Positions 1 through 5,638 of a DNA stretch of 5,741 nucleotides are shown piece by piece. Below the pieces are notes generated by a model. It worked only from the letters and a program-made list of their open reading frames with translations, did no database searches and was not told the origin of the DNA. Source of the DNA: an uncultured Peptococcaceae bacterium. Lineage in GTDB: Bacteria; Bacillota; Desulfotomaculia; Desulfotomaculales; Desulfocucumaceae. Position 1 is the first letter of the stretch, and the number at the start of each line of letters is the position of its first letter. A program made the translations under genes and the position numbers. The stretch covers positions 1 through 5,741 of the forward strand of contig CATZDY010000146.1 of the NCBI GenBank assembly GCA_958417755.1. The letters are read 5' to 3'.

Positions 1-202
1 CATTATCCGGTTGGATGCTATCAATATGACTTATAAAGTCATGGATATAAGTCAACATTTCATGGGTTTGGTTGGCACTGAGCTGTTCTGCTGCAATGAC
101 ACCGGTTACAATGCCTAAAAAAAATAACATCAAAGCAATGAGCAAATAAGGTAAACCGCGTAAAAAAAGGTCAGCCAAAATGGTATTTCTTGCATTTGAC
201 AT
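1..202 (-). CDS. spoIIM: Stage II sporulation protein M, N-terminal part (runs off the left edge)
   Basis: SpoIIM is the polytopic membrane subunit of the SpoIID-SpoIIM-SpoIIP peptidoglycan-remodelling machine, which drives engulfment of the forespore by the mother cell. Only the first 67 codons are visible, out of roughly 210 in the family. The translation starts MSNARNTILADLF. A strongly hydrophobic segment at about residues 16-38 (LPYLLIALMLFFLGIVTGV) then forms the first membrane helix. After it comes the family-typical pattern of LSANQTHEML and TYIHDFI, matching the usual 'L...Q..E.L.Y...F' region. The ATG at 200-202 is preceded on the minus strand by GGGGGGTG (207-214), six bases from the start, which fixes the start codon. 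The gene is divergent from rtcB. A sigma-E-like promoter sits just upstream, as expected for a mother-cell gene. The identification rests on the N-terminus only, so it is good but not complete. Confidence 0.8.
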   Translation of the reverse strand, partial: MSNARNTILADLFLRGLPYLLIALMLFFLGIVTGVIAAEQLSANQTHEMLTYIHDFISHIDSIQPDN

Positions 203-232
203 GGAACACCCCCCATAAAACATGTCCAATAC

Positions 233-261
233 ATGTGTATGAGGGTAAGGAAAAAATATAC
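233..261 (-). promoter_or_regulatory. Sigma-E-like promoter of spoIIM
   Basis: Read on the minus strand, GTATATT (255-261) is followed after 13 bases by CATACACA (234-241). The Bacillus/Clostridium mother-cell sigma-E consensus is about K-M-ATATT, 13-15 bases, then CATACAnT. The match is 6 of 7 at -35 and 7 of 8 at -10, with the final T replaced by A. Transcription would begin near position 226, giving a leader of about 24 bases that contains the GGGGGGTG ribosome binding site. In Bacillus subtilis spoIIM is known to be sigma-E dependent, so the match makes biological sense. No convincing sigma-A pair lies at the same position. Spacing is at the short end of the range. Confidence 0.5.
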
Positions 262-280
262 CTTAACCTTGGAGAAAACA

Positions 281-310
281 GGGACAAAGATGGGACAATT
301 ATGCTATACT
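281..310 (+). promoter_or_regulatory. Probable sigma-A promoter of rtcB
   Basis: TATACT at 305-310 is preceded by TG at 302-303, an extended -10 element. A partial -35, GGGACA (281-286), lies 18 bases upstream. A transcript would start near 317 and carry a leader of about 30 bases that includes the GGGG ribosome binding site at 337-340. The -35 is imperfect (4 of 6), so the extended -10 would carry most of the recognition. Confidence 0.45.
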
Positions 311-348
311 GGCTGTATTATTTTATAACATATTTTGGGGAAATCATC

Positions 349-1557
349 ATGCAAATCATTGAAGGACAATATAACACAGCAAAAGTATTTACTGAGCATG
401 TGGAGGAAAAGGCTGCTGCTCAAATCCATACTTTATGTGATCAAATGTTTGTGAAAGGAAGTAAAATTAGGGTTATGCCTGATGTTCATGCTGGGGTAGG
501 ATGTACCATTGGTACAACAATGACCATTGGTGATAAAATTGTTCCCAATCTTGTAGGGGTGGACATTGGATGTGGTATGGAAACAGTGCAGTTGCGCAAT
601 CAACATTTGGAATTACAAAAATTAGATACCTTAATCCGGGAAAAAATTCCCGCTGGTTTTGCTATACGCCCGACTTCCCATGCCTATGCCCATGAAGTCG
701 ATTTGTTTAAATTGCGCTGTATCAAGAAGATTCATTCGGAACGGGCTTATCAAAGCATTGGCACTTTAGGAGGGGGCAATCATTTTATTGAAATAGACAG
801 GGATGCTCAAGGAACTTTATATTTAGTGGTACACTCTGGCAGCCGTCATTTAGGGGTAGAAGTGGCAAAATATTACCAAAATGCCGGTTATACTGCATTA
901 AAGCAACTTACTGAAAAGGGGCAGGTCCATTTTATTGAAACATACAAAGCCAAAGGCAAAGAAAAAGAGCAGCAGCAAAATTTACAACAACTAAAACAAC
1001 AAAAATTTATGGATATTCCTTCTTCCCTCGCCTATGTGACAGGGGAATTATTTGAAGATTATCTGCATGATATGAGTATTGTGCAGCATTATGCTATGCT
1101 GAATCGCAAGGCCATTGTCCGTGAAATTGTGAAAGGCATGAAATTACGTGTGGCAGATTCCTTTACCACTATTCATAATTATATTGATACAGAACATATG
1201 ATTTTACGTAAAGGTGCCGTATCCGCCCAAAAAGGAGAGAAATTGCTCATCCCCATCAATATGCGGGATGGTAGTTTGATTTGTAGCGGAAAAGGCAATG
1301 CAGATTGGAATTTTTCTGCCCCCCATGGGGCTGGTAGATTGATGAGCCGGGCCCAAGCAAAACAGCAATTTACTGTATCAGCATTCAAACAGCAGATGAA
1401 GGGAATCTATACAACTTCTGTAAATCAAGAGACTCTGGATGAATGTCCCATGGCTTATAAAACCATGGATGATATTATCAAACAAATAGAACCCACTGCT
1501 GAAATCATGCATATTGTGAAACCTATTTATAATTTTAAAGCTGGAGATAAAGGTTAA
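349..1557 (+). CDS. rtcB: RtcB-family RNA ligase
   Basis: RtcB joins RNA 2',3'-cyclic-phosphate or 3'-phosphate ends to 5'-OH ends through GTP- and Mn2+-dependent guanylylation of a histidine, and acts in RNA repair and tRNA healing in the cytoplasm. The product has 402 residues, against about 408 for E. coli RtcB. Visible motifs in order: RVMPDVHAGVG (41-51); VGVDIGCGM (69-77) with metal ligands D72 and C75; GTLGGGNHF (138-146) with N144; VHSGSR (161-166) with H162; IHNY (275-278) with H276; RKGAVSA (287-293); and PHGAGR (325-330), whose H326 is the guanylylated nucleophile. The C-terminal DECPMAYK is also conserved. The reading frame is open further upstream, but the ATG at 349 is chosen because the family begins here (MQIIEGQY), GGGG lies eight bases before it, and a longer protein would overlap spoIIM and its promoter. 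No archease or RtcA gene is in the window, so its RNA substrate is unknown. No clear terminator follows; there is a T-run at 1583-1588. Confidence 0.93.
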   Translation: MQIIEGQYNTAKVFTEHVEEKAAAQIHTLCDQMFVKGSKIRVMPDVHAGVGCTIGTTMTIGDKIVPNLVGVDIGCGMETVQLRNQHLELQKLDTLIREKIPAGFAIRPTSHAYAHEVDLFKLRCIKKIHSERAYQSIGTLGGGNHFIEIDRDAQGTLYLVVHSGSRHLGVEVAKYYQNAGYTALKQLTEKGQVHFIETYKAKGKEKEQQQNLQQLKQQKFMDIPSSLAYVTGELFEDYLHDMSIVQHYAMLNRKAIVREIVKGMKLRVADSFTTIHNYIDTEHMILRKGAVSAQKGEKLLIPINMRDGSLICSGKGNADWNFSAPHGAGRLMSRAQAKQQFTVSAFKQQMKGIYTTSVNQETLDECPMAYKTMDDIIKQIEPTAEIMHIVKPIYNFKAGDKG

Positions 1558-1650
1558 ATGAGGAAAGTTTTGCTTATGGGTCTTTTTTAGGAAATCTGAG
1601 ACTTTTATTGAAATATATTTGTATCTTGTTTTTAAATATAGGGATAAATA

Positions 1651-1736
1651 GTTCTCATAGGGCTTGGTGAGAACGACCCGTAGCCTTGCCCCACGGAGTC
1701 TTATCAAGCCATCTCTTTCGAGCGCTTTGAGGGCTC
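1651..1736 (+). ncRNA. Candidate structured RNA with pseudoknot, class unassigned
   Basis: This block is GC-richer than its surroundings and folds compactly. Helix A pairs 1661-1668 (GGCTTGGT) with 1703-1710 (ATCAAGCC), eight pairs. Inside it, helix B pairs 1675-1681 (GACCCGT) with 1693-1700 (ACGGAGTC), with A1697 bulged and an 11-base loop at 1682-1692. The internal-loop strand GAGAAC (1669-1674) is perfectly complementary to GTTCTC (1651-1656) outside helix A, so this third helix crosses helix A and makes a pseudoknot. A further hairpin, GAGC/GCTC, sits at 1720-1736. One pair of helix A (1667/1704) is G-U on the plus strand but would be a C-A mismatch on the other, which favours plus-strand transcription. 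Neither strand encodes a recognisable protein here. It could be one of the large structured RNA classes of Firmicutes (raiA-type RNA was considered), but I cannot assign it by eye. True ends are unknown. Confidence 0.5.
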
Positions 1737-1748
1737 TTTACGTTGGAC

Positions 1749-1781
1749 AATAGGTATTTGATAACAGCAAGCTATTTTTTG
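1749..1781 (+). terminator. Weak AT-rich hairpin with T-run after the RNA candidate
   Basis: AATAG (1749-1753) can pair with CTATT (1772-1776), which runs straight into a stretch of six T (1775-1780). An inner helix is possible between GTAT (1754-1757) and ATAAC (1761-1765). The stem is AT-rich and interrupted, so as an intrinsic terminator it is poor. It is listed because it lies where the 3' end of the structured RNA would be expected. Confidence 0.22.
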
Positions 1782-1797
1782 AATAGAGGGAAAGATC

Positions 1798-1914
1798 ATG
1801 ATAAAAGTTAAATTGTATCTGACTGGCAAGACTGCGATAGAGCGTTTGCTTCTAACTGTTGGAATGAGATATCGCAAGGTTATTTCTAGAATTTCTGAAT
1901 TACATAGCAAATGA
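1798..1914 (+). CDS. Possible small protein of 38 residues, function unknown
   Basis: An ATG at 1798 follows GAGGG (1786-1790) with a seven-base gap, a good Shine-Dalgarno placement, and opens a 38-codon frame ending in TGA at 1912-1914. The product starts MIKVKLYLTGKTAIERLLL and ends SRISELHSK. It is basic and amphipathic, with no clear membrane segment or known motif. I do not recognise it. It lies just downstream of the structured RNA candidate and is not preceded by a clear promoter. It could be a real small protein, the start of a gene truncated by deletion, or chance. The good ribosome binding site is the main argument in favour. Confidence 0.25.
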   Translation: MIKVKLYLTGKTAIERLLLTVGMRYRKVISRISELHSK

Positions 1915-1976
1915 CTGTGCAGTGCTTTTGTGAAGTTTACAATTCATCAAGAAATTAGAGCCTACATCTTTCTTTT

Positions 1977-2011
1977 AAAAAGAGATACTTCCAACAAGTT
2001 TGAGTATCTCT
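1977..2011 (-). terminator. Rho-independent terminator of the hybrid kinase gene
   Basis: On the minus strand AGAGATACT (2003-2011) pairs perfectly with AGTATCTCT (1981-1989) around a 13-base loop, followed by TTTT (1977-1980). It begins about 20 bases after the kinase stop codon at 2033-2035. On the plus strand the hairpin is followed by GAAAAAA rather than T, so it should act mainly for the leftward kinase transcript. Confidence 0.85.
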
Positions 2012-2032
2012 GAAAAAATGCCATATAGATTT

Positions 2033-4825
2033 TTATTCCATCCATCTTTGCAAAACTTCGACCAAATGTTTTATATCAATAGGTTTTACAATATGGTCAT
2101 TCATCCCAGCACCACGAGCCTTTACCACGTCAGCGGCAAAAGCGTCAGCCGTTAATGCGAAAATGGGTATGGTTTGGGCATCGCTTCGCTCCAAAGAGCG
2201 GATCGCAGCAGTAGCATCATAACCATTTAGAACCGGCATTTGGATATCCATTAGGATAGCGCCATATTCCCCTGGAGCAGAGGCTTCAAACACTTCCAGC
2301 GCTTGTTGGCCATTTTCCACTGCATCCACCTCGATATTCTGCATTTGGAGCAGTTCCACTGCGATCTCACGGTTAATATCGTTATCTTCTGCCAACAGCA
2401 CCCGCTTTCCAAGTGATGCTGGAGGCTTTTCCTCCTCCGTAGAGTTTGCAGCATCCGTTTTGTTTGGAGAGATGAACAACTGAAGGACTTGCAGCATTTT
2501 TGACTTAAAGAGAGGTTTTGTAATGAATGCATCAGCGCCTGCACGCAGAAATTCTTCTTCAATATTGGAATAGTCATAAGCTGAGATAATGATGATGGGC
2601 ACATCCTTGCCCAATTTTTTCCGAATGGCTTTGATTGTTTCCAGTCCGTCCATCTCCGGCATTTTCCAGTCCAAAATAACAGCAAAGAAATCATCATTTT
2701 GTTCGTGAGCCCTTGCAATACGGGCAATCGCTTCTGCTCCCGACAATACCCAGTATCCCCGCATGCCCAATTCGTTTAAAAGTGCCGTGGCATTTTCACA
2801 GGTGATTTGATCATCATCTACCACTAGCACTGGTAAACCAATCAATTCACTGCTGCATGACTCTTCTTCCATACACAGTTCAAGGGGAATAGATACCGTG
2901 AATTTACTTCCTGCTCCCAGCTTACTTTGCACTTCAATCGTGCCATTCATCATACGGACAATATTTTCCGTAATGGTCATGCCAAGCCCCGTACCTTGGA
3001 GTTTACTAATACGAGGATCCTCAGCCCGCGAAAATGGTTCAAAGATAAAAGGCATAAATTCGCTGGAAATCCCAATGCCATTGTCAATACAGATGAACTC
3101 ATATTGGCTTTTCTTGGGAATTGGTGCGTGCAGTTCGTTGATTCTTAAGGTGATTGTCCCGCCCTTAGGGGTATATTTTATGGCGTTGGAGAGGAGATTC
3201 ATCAGAATCTGCTGCAAACGGTCTCCATCTGCAACTACATTTTCGTGCTGTATCTGACCAATACTGATTTTGAATTGTTGATTTTTTTCAGCAAGCAAAG
3301 GGCGGCACATATCTGTTATACTTTGAATCAGGTTTGGTAGGTTGACCTGCTCAAGCGTGAGATCAATTTTGCCACTTTCAATTTTTGACATATCTAAAAC
3401 TTCGTTAATTAGGCTAAGCAGATGCCGACTTGAGGTGCTGATTTTATTCAAACAGTCATGTATTTTTTCGGAAGAATTCAAGTTGGCTTGGGCAATTGCT
3501 ACCATACCCATAATTGCGTTCATAGGCGTCCGAATATCATGGGACATGGAAGATAGGAAGTTTGTCTTTGCCAAACTTGCCACCCGGGCTGCCTGATAGG
3601 CGTCTTCCAACGCCATACGCTGCCTTGCCTGTTCCTTGCGCTCTTTTGTTACATCAATATAAATACTGTAGAAGGATTCAATGCCATCCCAACTATCCTC
3701 GCTGCTTACATAACTTAATGTGATTGTTAAAACCCTTGTCTTTTCGTCACGGGTAATGATACGCGCTTCCATAATTGTATCCTCGCCAGTTTTCTTTGCA
3801 TTTTGCATTATACTCATTGCGCGTACCATATCGTCTGGATGTATATAGTTACATTGGGAATGTAATTCATTTTCAAACTGTTCTTTTGTGTAGCCAATTA
3901 GGTGTAAAAATCCGCCGCCATACCAAAGAATAGTGCTCATATCCCGCGCATCCAGTCGCGCAAGCCCACCAGGGATTGTTCTGAGAATTGCTTCCCGCTC
4001 CCGGTCCTTTTTCGCCAATTTATATTCCAGGCTATTGTTGTCGTGCGATAGCTCAAGGCGTGCCCTGTGACCTTTCCAATTGACAATGCGATTTTTAATC
4101 ATAAAAGTGCGGTCTAAAAGCGGGTTAAAAAACTCCCACTCATAAAATTCATCCTCAGTCAAACGATCGTTGGTACAAAAGTGACAAGGAGAAGTCCTGC
4201 CCTGAATTACTTCATAACATTTGTTCCCAACCATTTTTTCAAGGGAAAGGCCTATGGTTTCACAAGAAGATTTATTGAGATATAAAAGTTCATAGGTCTC
4301 CATATCGCAGATATAGACATTGCCCATATACTCATCCAACATCCACTTAAAGTACTCCGTCTTTTTATCCACACAATGAGGTTGTTCCTCCTTTTGAAGG
4401 ACCTCATTGCTGATATCATTGTAAATCGCATAGCATGTAATATGGCCATCCAAATTTTTTTCAGCAAAGGCCGCCGCGATATGGACCCAAGCGAAATCTC
4501 CACCTTTTTGTGGCATGCGAGCTGTCAGTTCCACATTCGGTTCATCCTTTTCCATGGCGCTGACCAGCCTGTTCTTTAGAGATTCGAAATCCTTTGGATA
4601 GACTGTATAATACTGGCGTATGGTTTGAAAACAATTGTGATAATCTTCTTTCGAATAACCGGTTTTTTTATAAAAATAGTCATTGGCCCATAGAATAGAA
4701 AGATCCTCATCAAGCAAAAAGCCAATGACTCCGAGCTTCGCAGTATCCAATATCCGGCTATATTCGCCAGCTGTCTTCGGTTTTCCAGCCTTCGGCACCG
4801 GTTGTGTAGTTTCTTGATGCTCCAT
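2033..4825 (-). CDS. PAS-containing hybrid sensor histidine kinase with two receiver domains
   Basis: This 930-residue protein autophosphorylates a histidine in response to a sensed signal and passes the phosphate to its own receivers. Order: PAS1 about 24-140; PAS2 about 157-265, with C203, C214 and C217; PAS3 about 278-395, ending in a PAC-like YSIYIDVTKERKE; a short coiled-coil linker; HisKA about 415-485, with SHDIRTPMN and H429; HATPase about 500-650, with N box N543/N547, G1 box DNGIGI (581-586), F box FIFEPF and G2 box GTGLG (611-615). REC1 spans about 664-785, with D670-D672, D719 and K770. REC2 spans about 806-928, with E813/D814, D860, T892 and K914. Every catalytic residue looks intact. 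There is no signal peptide, membrane helix, HPt or DNA-binding domain, so it is cytosolic and needs an HPt partner elsewhere. The ATG at 4825 is chosen over one 19 codons upstream because AAGGAG lies seven bases before it. It is a single-gene unit with its own promoter and terminator. The signal is unknown. Confidence 0.95.
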   Translation of the reverse strand: MEHQETTQPVPKAGKPKTAGEYSRILDTAKLGVIGFLLDEDLSILWANDYFYKKTGYSKEDYHNCFQTIRQYYTVYPKDFESLKNRLVSAMEKDEPNVELTARMPQKGGDFAWVHIAAAFAEKNLDGHITCYAIYNDISNEVLQKEEQPHCVDKKTEYFKWMLDEYMGNVYICDMETYELLYLNKSSCETIGLSLEKMVGNKCYEVIQGRTSPCHFCTNDRLTEDEFYEWEFFNPLLDRTFMIKNRIVNWKGHRARLELSHDNNSLEYKLAKKDREREAILRTIPGGLARLDARDMSTILWYGGGFLHLIGYTKEQFENELHSQCNYIHPDDMVRAMSIMQNAKKTGEDTIMEARIITRDEKTRVLTITLSYVSSEDSWDGIESFYSIYIDVTKERKEQARQRMALEDAYQAARVASLAKTNFLSSMSHDIRTPMNAIMGMVAIAQANLNSSEKIHDCLNKISTSSRHLLSLINEVLDMSKIESGKIDLTLEQVNLPNLIQSITDMCRPLLAEKNQQFKISIGQIQHENVVADGDRLQQILMNLLSNAIKYTPKGGTITLRINELHAPIPKKSQYEFICIDNGIGISSEFMPFIFEPFSRAEDPRISKLQGTGLGMTITENIVRMMNGTIEVQSKLGAGSKFTVSIPLELCMEEESCSSELIGLPVLVVDDDQITCENATALLNELGMRGYWVLSGAEAIARIARAHEQNDDFFAVILDWKMPEMDGLETIKAIRKKLGKDVPIIIISAYDYSNIEEEFLRAGADAFITKPLFKSKMLQVLQLFISPNKTDAANSTEEEKPPASLGKRVLLAEDNDINREIAVELLQMQNIEVDAVENGQQALEVFEASAPGEYGAILMDIQMPVLNGYDATAAIRSLERSDAQTIPIFALTADAFAADVVKARGAGMNDHIVKPIDIKHLVEVLQRWME

Positions 4826-4832
4826 AACCATT

Positions 4833-4838
4833 CTCCTT
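4833..4838 (-). promoter_or_regulatory. Ribosome binding site fixing the kinase start
   Basis: AAGGAG on the minus strand lies seven bases upstream of the ATG at 4823-4825. The upstream in-frame ATG at 4880-4882 has no comparable site and falls within a few bases of the likely transcription start. A nearer ATG at 4829-4831 is only one base from AAGGAG. Confidence 0.8.
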
Positions 4839-4893
4839 AACTGAAATAATCTCCGTGAATTAGAAATAAAATGATAAAGCACACATTGATCAC

Positions 4894-4923
4894 ATTATAT
4901 CTGATACTGTTTTGCAAAAGCAA
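4894..4923 (-). promoter_or_regulatory. Sigma-A promoter of the hybrid kinase
   Basis: On the minus strand there is a perfect -10, TATAAT (4894-4899), and a partial -35, TTGCTT (4918-4923), separated by 18 bases. Transcription would start near 4887, giving a leader of about 60 bases before the start codon at 4825. No obvious operator overlaps it. Confidence 0.6.
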
Positions 4924-5003
4924 CTTTTATTAGGTCCACAAATTATGAAATCAGGCCAGCTTTGATAATAAAAAAAGAAAAAGCTACGTTTCCATTCTTA
5001 CTG

Positions 5004-5031
5004 TTGAAACAGTGGCCTCTCATGTTATAAC
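5004..5031 (+). promoter_or_regulatory. Probable sigma-A promoter of a short transcript
   Basis: TTGAAA (5004-5009) and TATAAC (5026-5031) are 16 bases apart, and the -10 is preceded by TGT (5023-5025), making it an extended -10. The start point would be near 5038. Together with the hairpin at 5210-5250 it would define a transcript of about 210 bases. Confidence 0.4.
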
Positions 5032-5039
5032 CTAAAATA

Positions 5040-5168
5040 ATGAGAAGGCAAGATAAATATATGTTCCTAATCCTAAAAGCAAAAGATGTAGGTGAGGCGA
5101 AAAATACTACACAAAGGAATAAACACTTATATGAAGATTATCGGAATGGTACATTAGTTTTACAGTAA
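5040..5168 (+). CDS. Possible small protein of 42 residues, unrecognised
   Basis: A 42-codon frame begins at ATG 5040 (MRRQDKYMFLILKAKDVG) and ends in TAA at 5166-5168, with a last segment of YEDYRNGTLVLQ. A second in-frame ATG at 5061 would give 35 residues. It has a weak AGAAGG 12 bases upstream, and it fits better with a transcription start near 5038, which would leave the first ATG almost leaderless. The composition is protein-like and charged, but I recognise no family. It sits between a decent promoter and a hairpin with a T-run. It may be a small gene, the start of a decayed gene (the neighbour to the right is a pseudogene), or an accidental frame in a small RNA. Confidence 0.25.
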   Translation: MRRQDKYMFLILKAKDVGEAKNTTQRNKHLYEDYRNGTLVLQ

Positions 5169-5209
5169 AAGTATTCTTCAAATAATCTGAGAAATAAAAT
5201 GATTATCTG

Positions 5210-5250
5210 AAAATGTGCTGGTTTTGGTTACATGGCACACATTTTCTTTT
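5210..5250 (+). terminator. Probable intrinsic terminator
   Basis: AAAATGTG (5210-5217) pairs perfectly with CACATTTT (5238-5245) around a 20-base loop, and the right arm continues into a T-rich tail (5242-5250, interrupted by one C). An alternative pairing uses TGC/GCA in the inner stem. The stem is AT-rich, so efficiency is uncertain. It lies about 40 bases after the 42-codon frame. Confidence 0.45.
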
Positions 5251-5321
5251 ATAAATTGTATGTTCCGAAAAACATAAAAAGCAATGCCACAATATTATTG
5301 AAAAAATTATGAAGGAAAAAT

Positions 5322-5600
5322 ATGAAAATCGTTCAAATCGAAGATAAAGAAAAGAGAAATTTTATGTACTTACTTCTTATTGCTGACAAGCAAATAAATA
5401 TGATTAATATTTATATCAGGGGGAAATGTTTGCTTTGTATGATGATGATTTAAGGGCAATATGTGTTGTAACTGATGAAGGTAATAGAAACATGAACTGA
5501 AAAACAAAATCTCATGTAGTAAAAAACTTTTTTGTAGATAATTATGAGCATTCAATCATTGAAGATGGGAAACAAATGTTGATATCATTTATCTCATAAC
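5322..5600 (+). pseudogene. GNAT-family N-acetyltransferase pseudogene (frameshifted, core deleted)
   Basis: GNAT enzymes transfer acetyl groups from acetyl-CoA to amines. The remains are spread over several frames. From ATG 5322, after AAGGA at 5312-5316, the reading is MKIVQIEDKEK, then NFMYLLLIADKQINMI. At the five-G run 5419-5423 the frame breaks; one more G would continue as GEMFALYDDDLRAICVVTDE (5420s-5482), the usual second and third beta strands of this group. A second break near 5491 leads to ELKN (5494-5505). The acetyl-CoA-binding motif A region (R/Q-x-x-G-x-G/A) should follow but is absent. At 5528 the C-terminal signature resumes as FFVDNYEHSIIEDGKQM, and another shift gives DIIYL (5581-5595). 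The gene is about 150 bases shorter than an intact member of roughly 140 codons would be. Without motif A it cannot be active, so this is decay rather than a sequencing slip. The family call is from recalled conserved patterns. Confidence 0.75.
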
Positions 5601-5638
5601 GGTAAATAAAAAATCGTTGTTTGGCGATAAAGTGATAA

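Noticed and set aside
26..42. Perfect seven-base inverted repeat with a three-base gap (ATGACTT/AAGTCAT)
   Set aside because: It lies inside spoIIM coding sequence, is AT-rich and is not followed by a T-run; most likely chance.
190..348. Extension of the RtcB frame upstream to an ATG at 190
   Set aside because: It overlaps spoIIM and both promoters, adds 53 residues absent from the family, and lacks a ribosome binding site; the ATG at 349 has GGGG eight bases upstream.
1558..1590. T-run after rtcB (1583-1588) as an intrinsic terminator
   Set aside because: Only a three-pair stem (AAG/CTT) can be drawn before it, so I do not call a terminator.
1661..1710. The structured block read as part of an IS200/IS605 guide-RNA end
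   Set aside because: No TnpA or TnpB sequence is found on either side, and the helix is better formed on the plus strand, away from any transposase.
1378..1910. Two minus-strand open frames of 109 and 68 codons
   Set aside because: The first overlaps the rtcB 3' end and the structured RNA; the second is antisense to the RNA and the small ORF. Neither has a ribosome binding site or protein-like motifs.
2251..4579. Several open frames of 67-158 codons in other frames of the kinase region
   Set aside because: All are shadows of the kinase reading frame, without ribosome binding sites or recognisable domains.
5370..5555. Minus-strand frame of 61 codons
   Set aside because: It is antisense to the GNAT pseudogene, low in complexity, and has no ribosome binding site.
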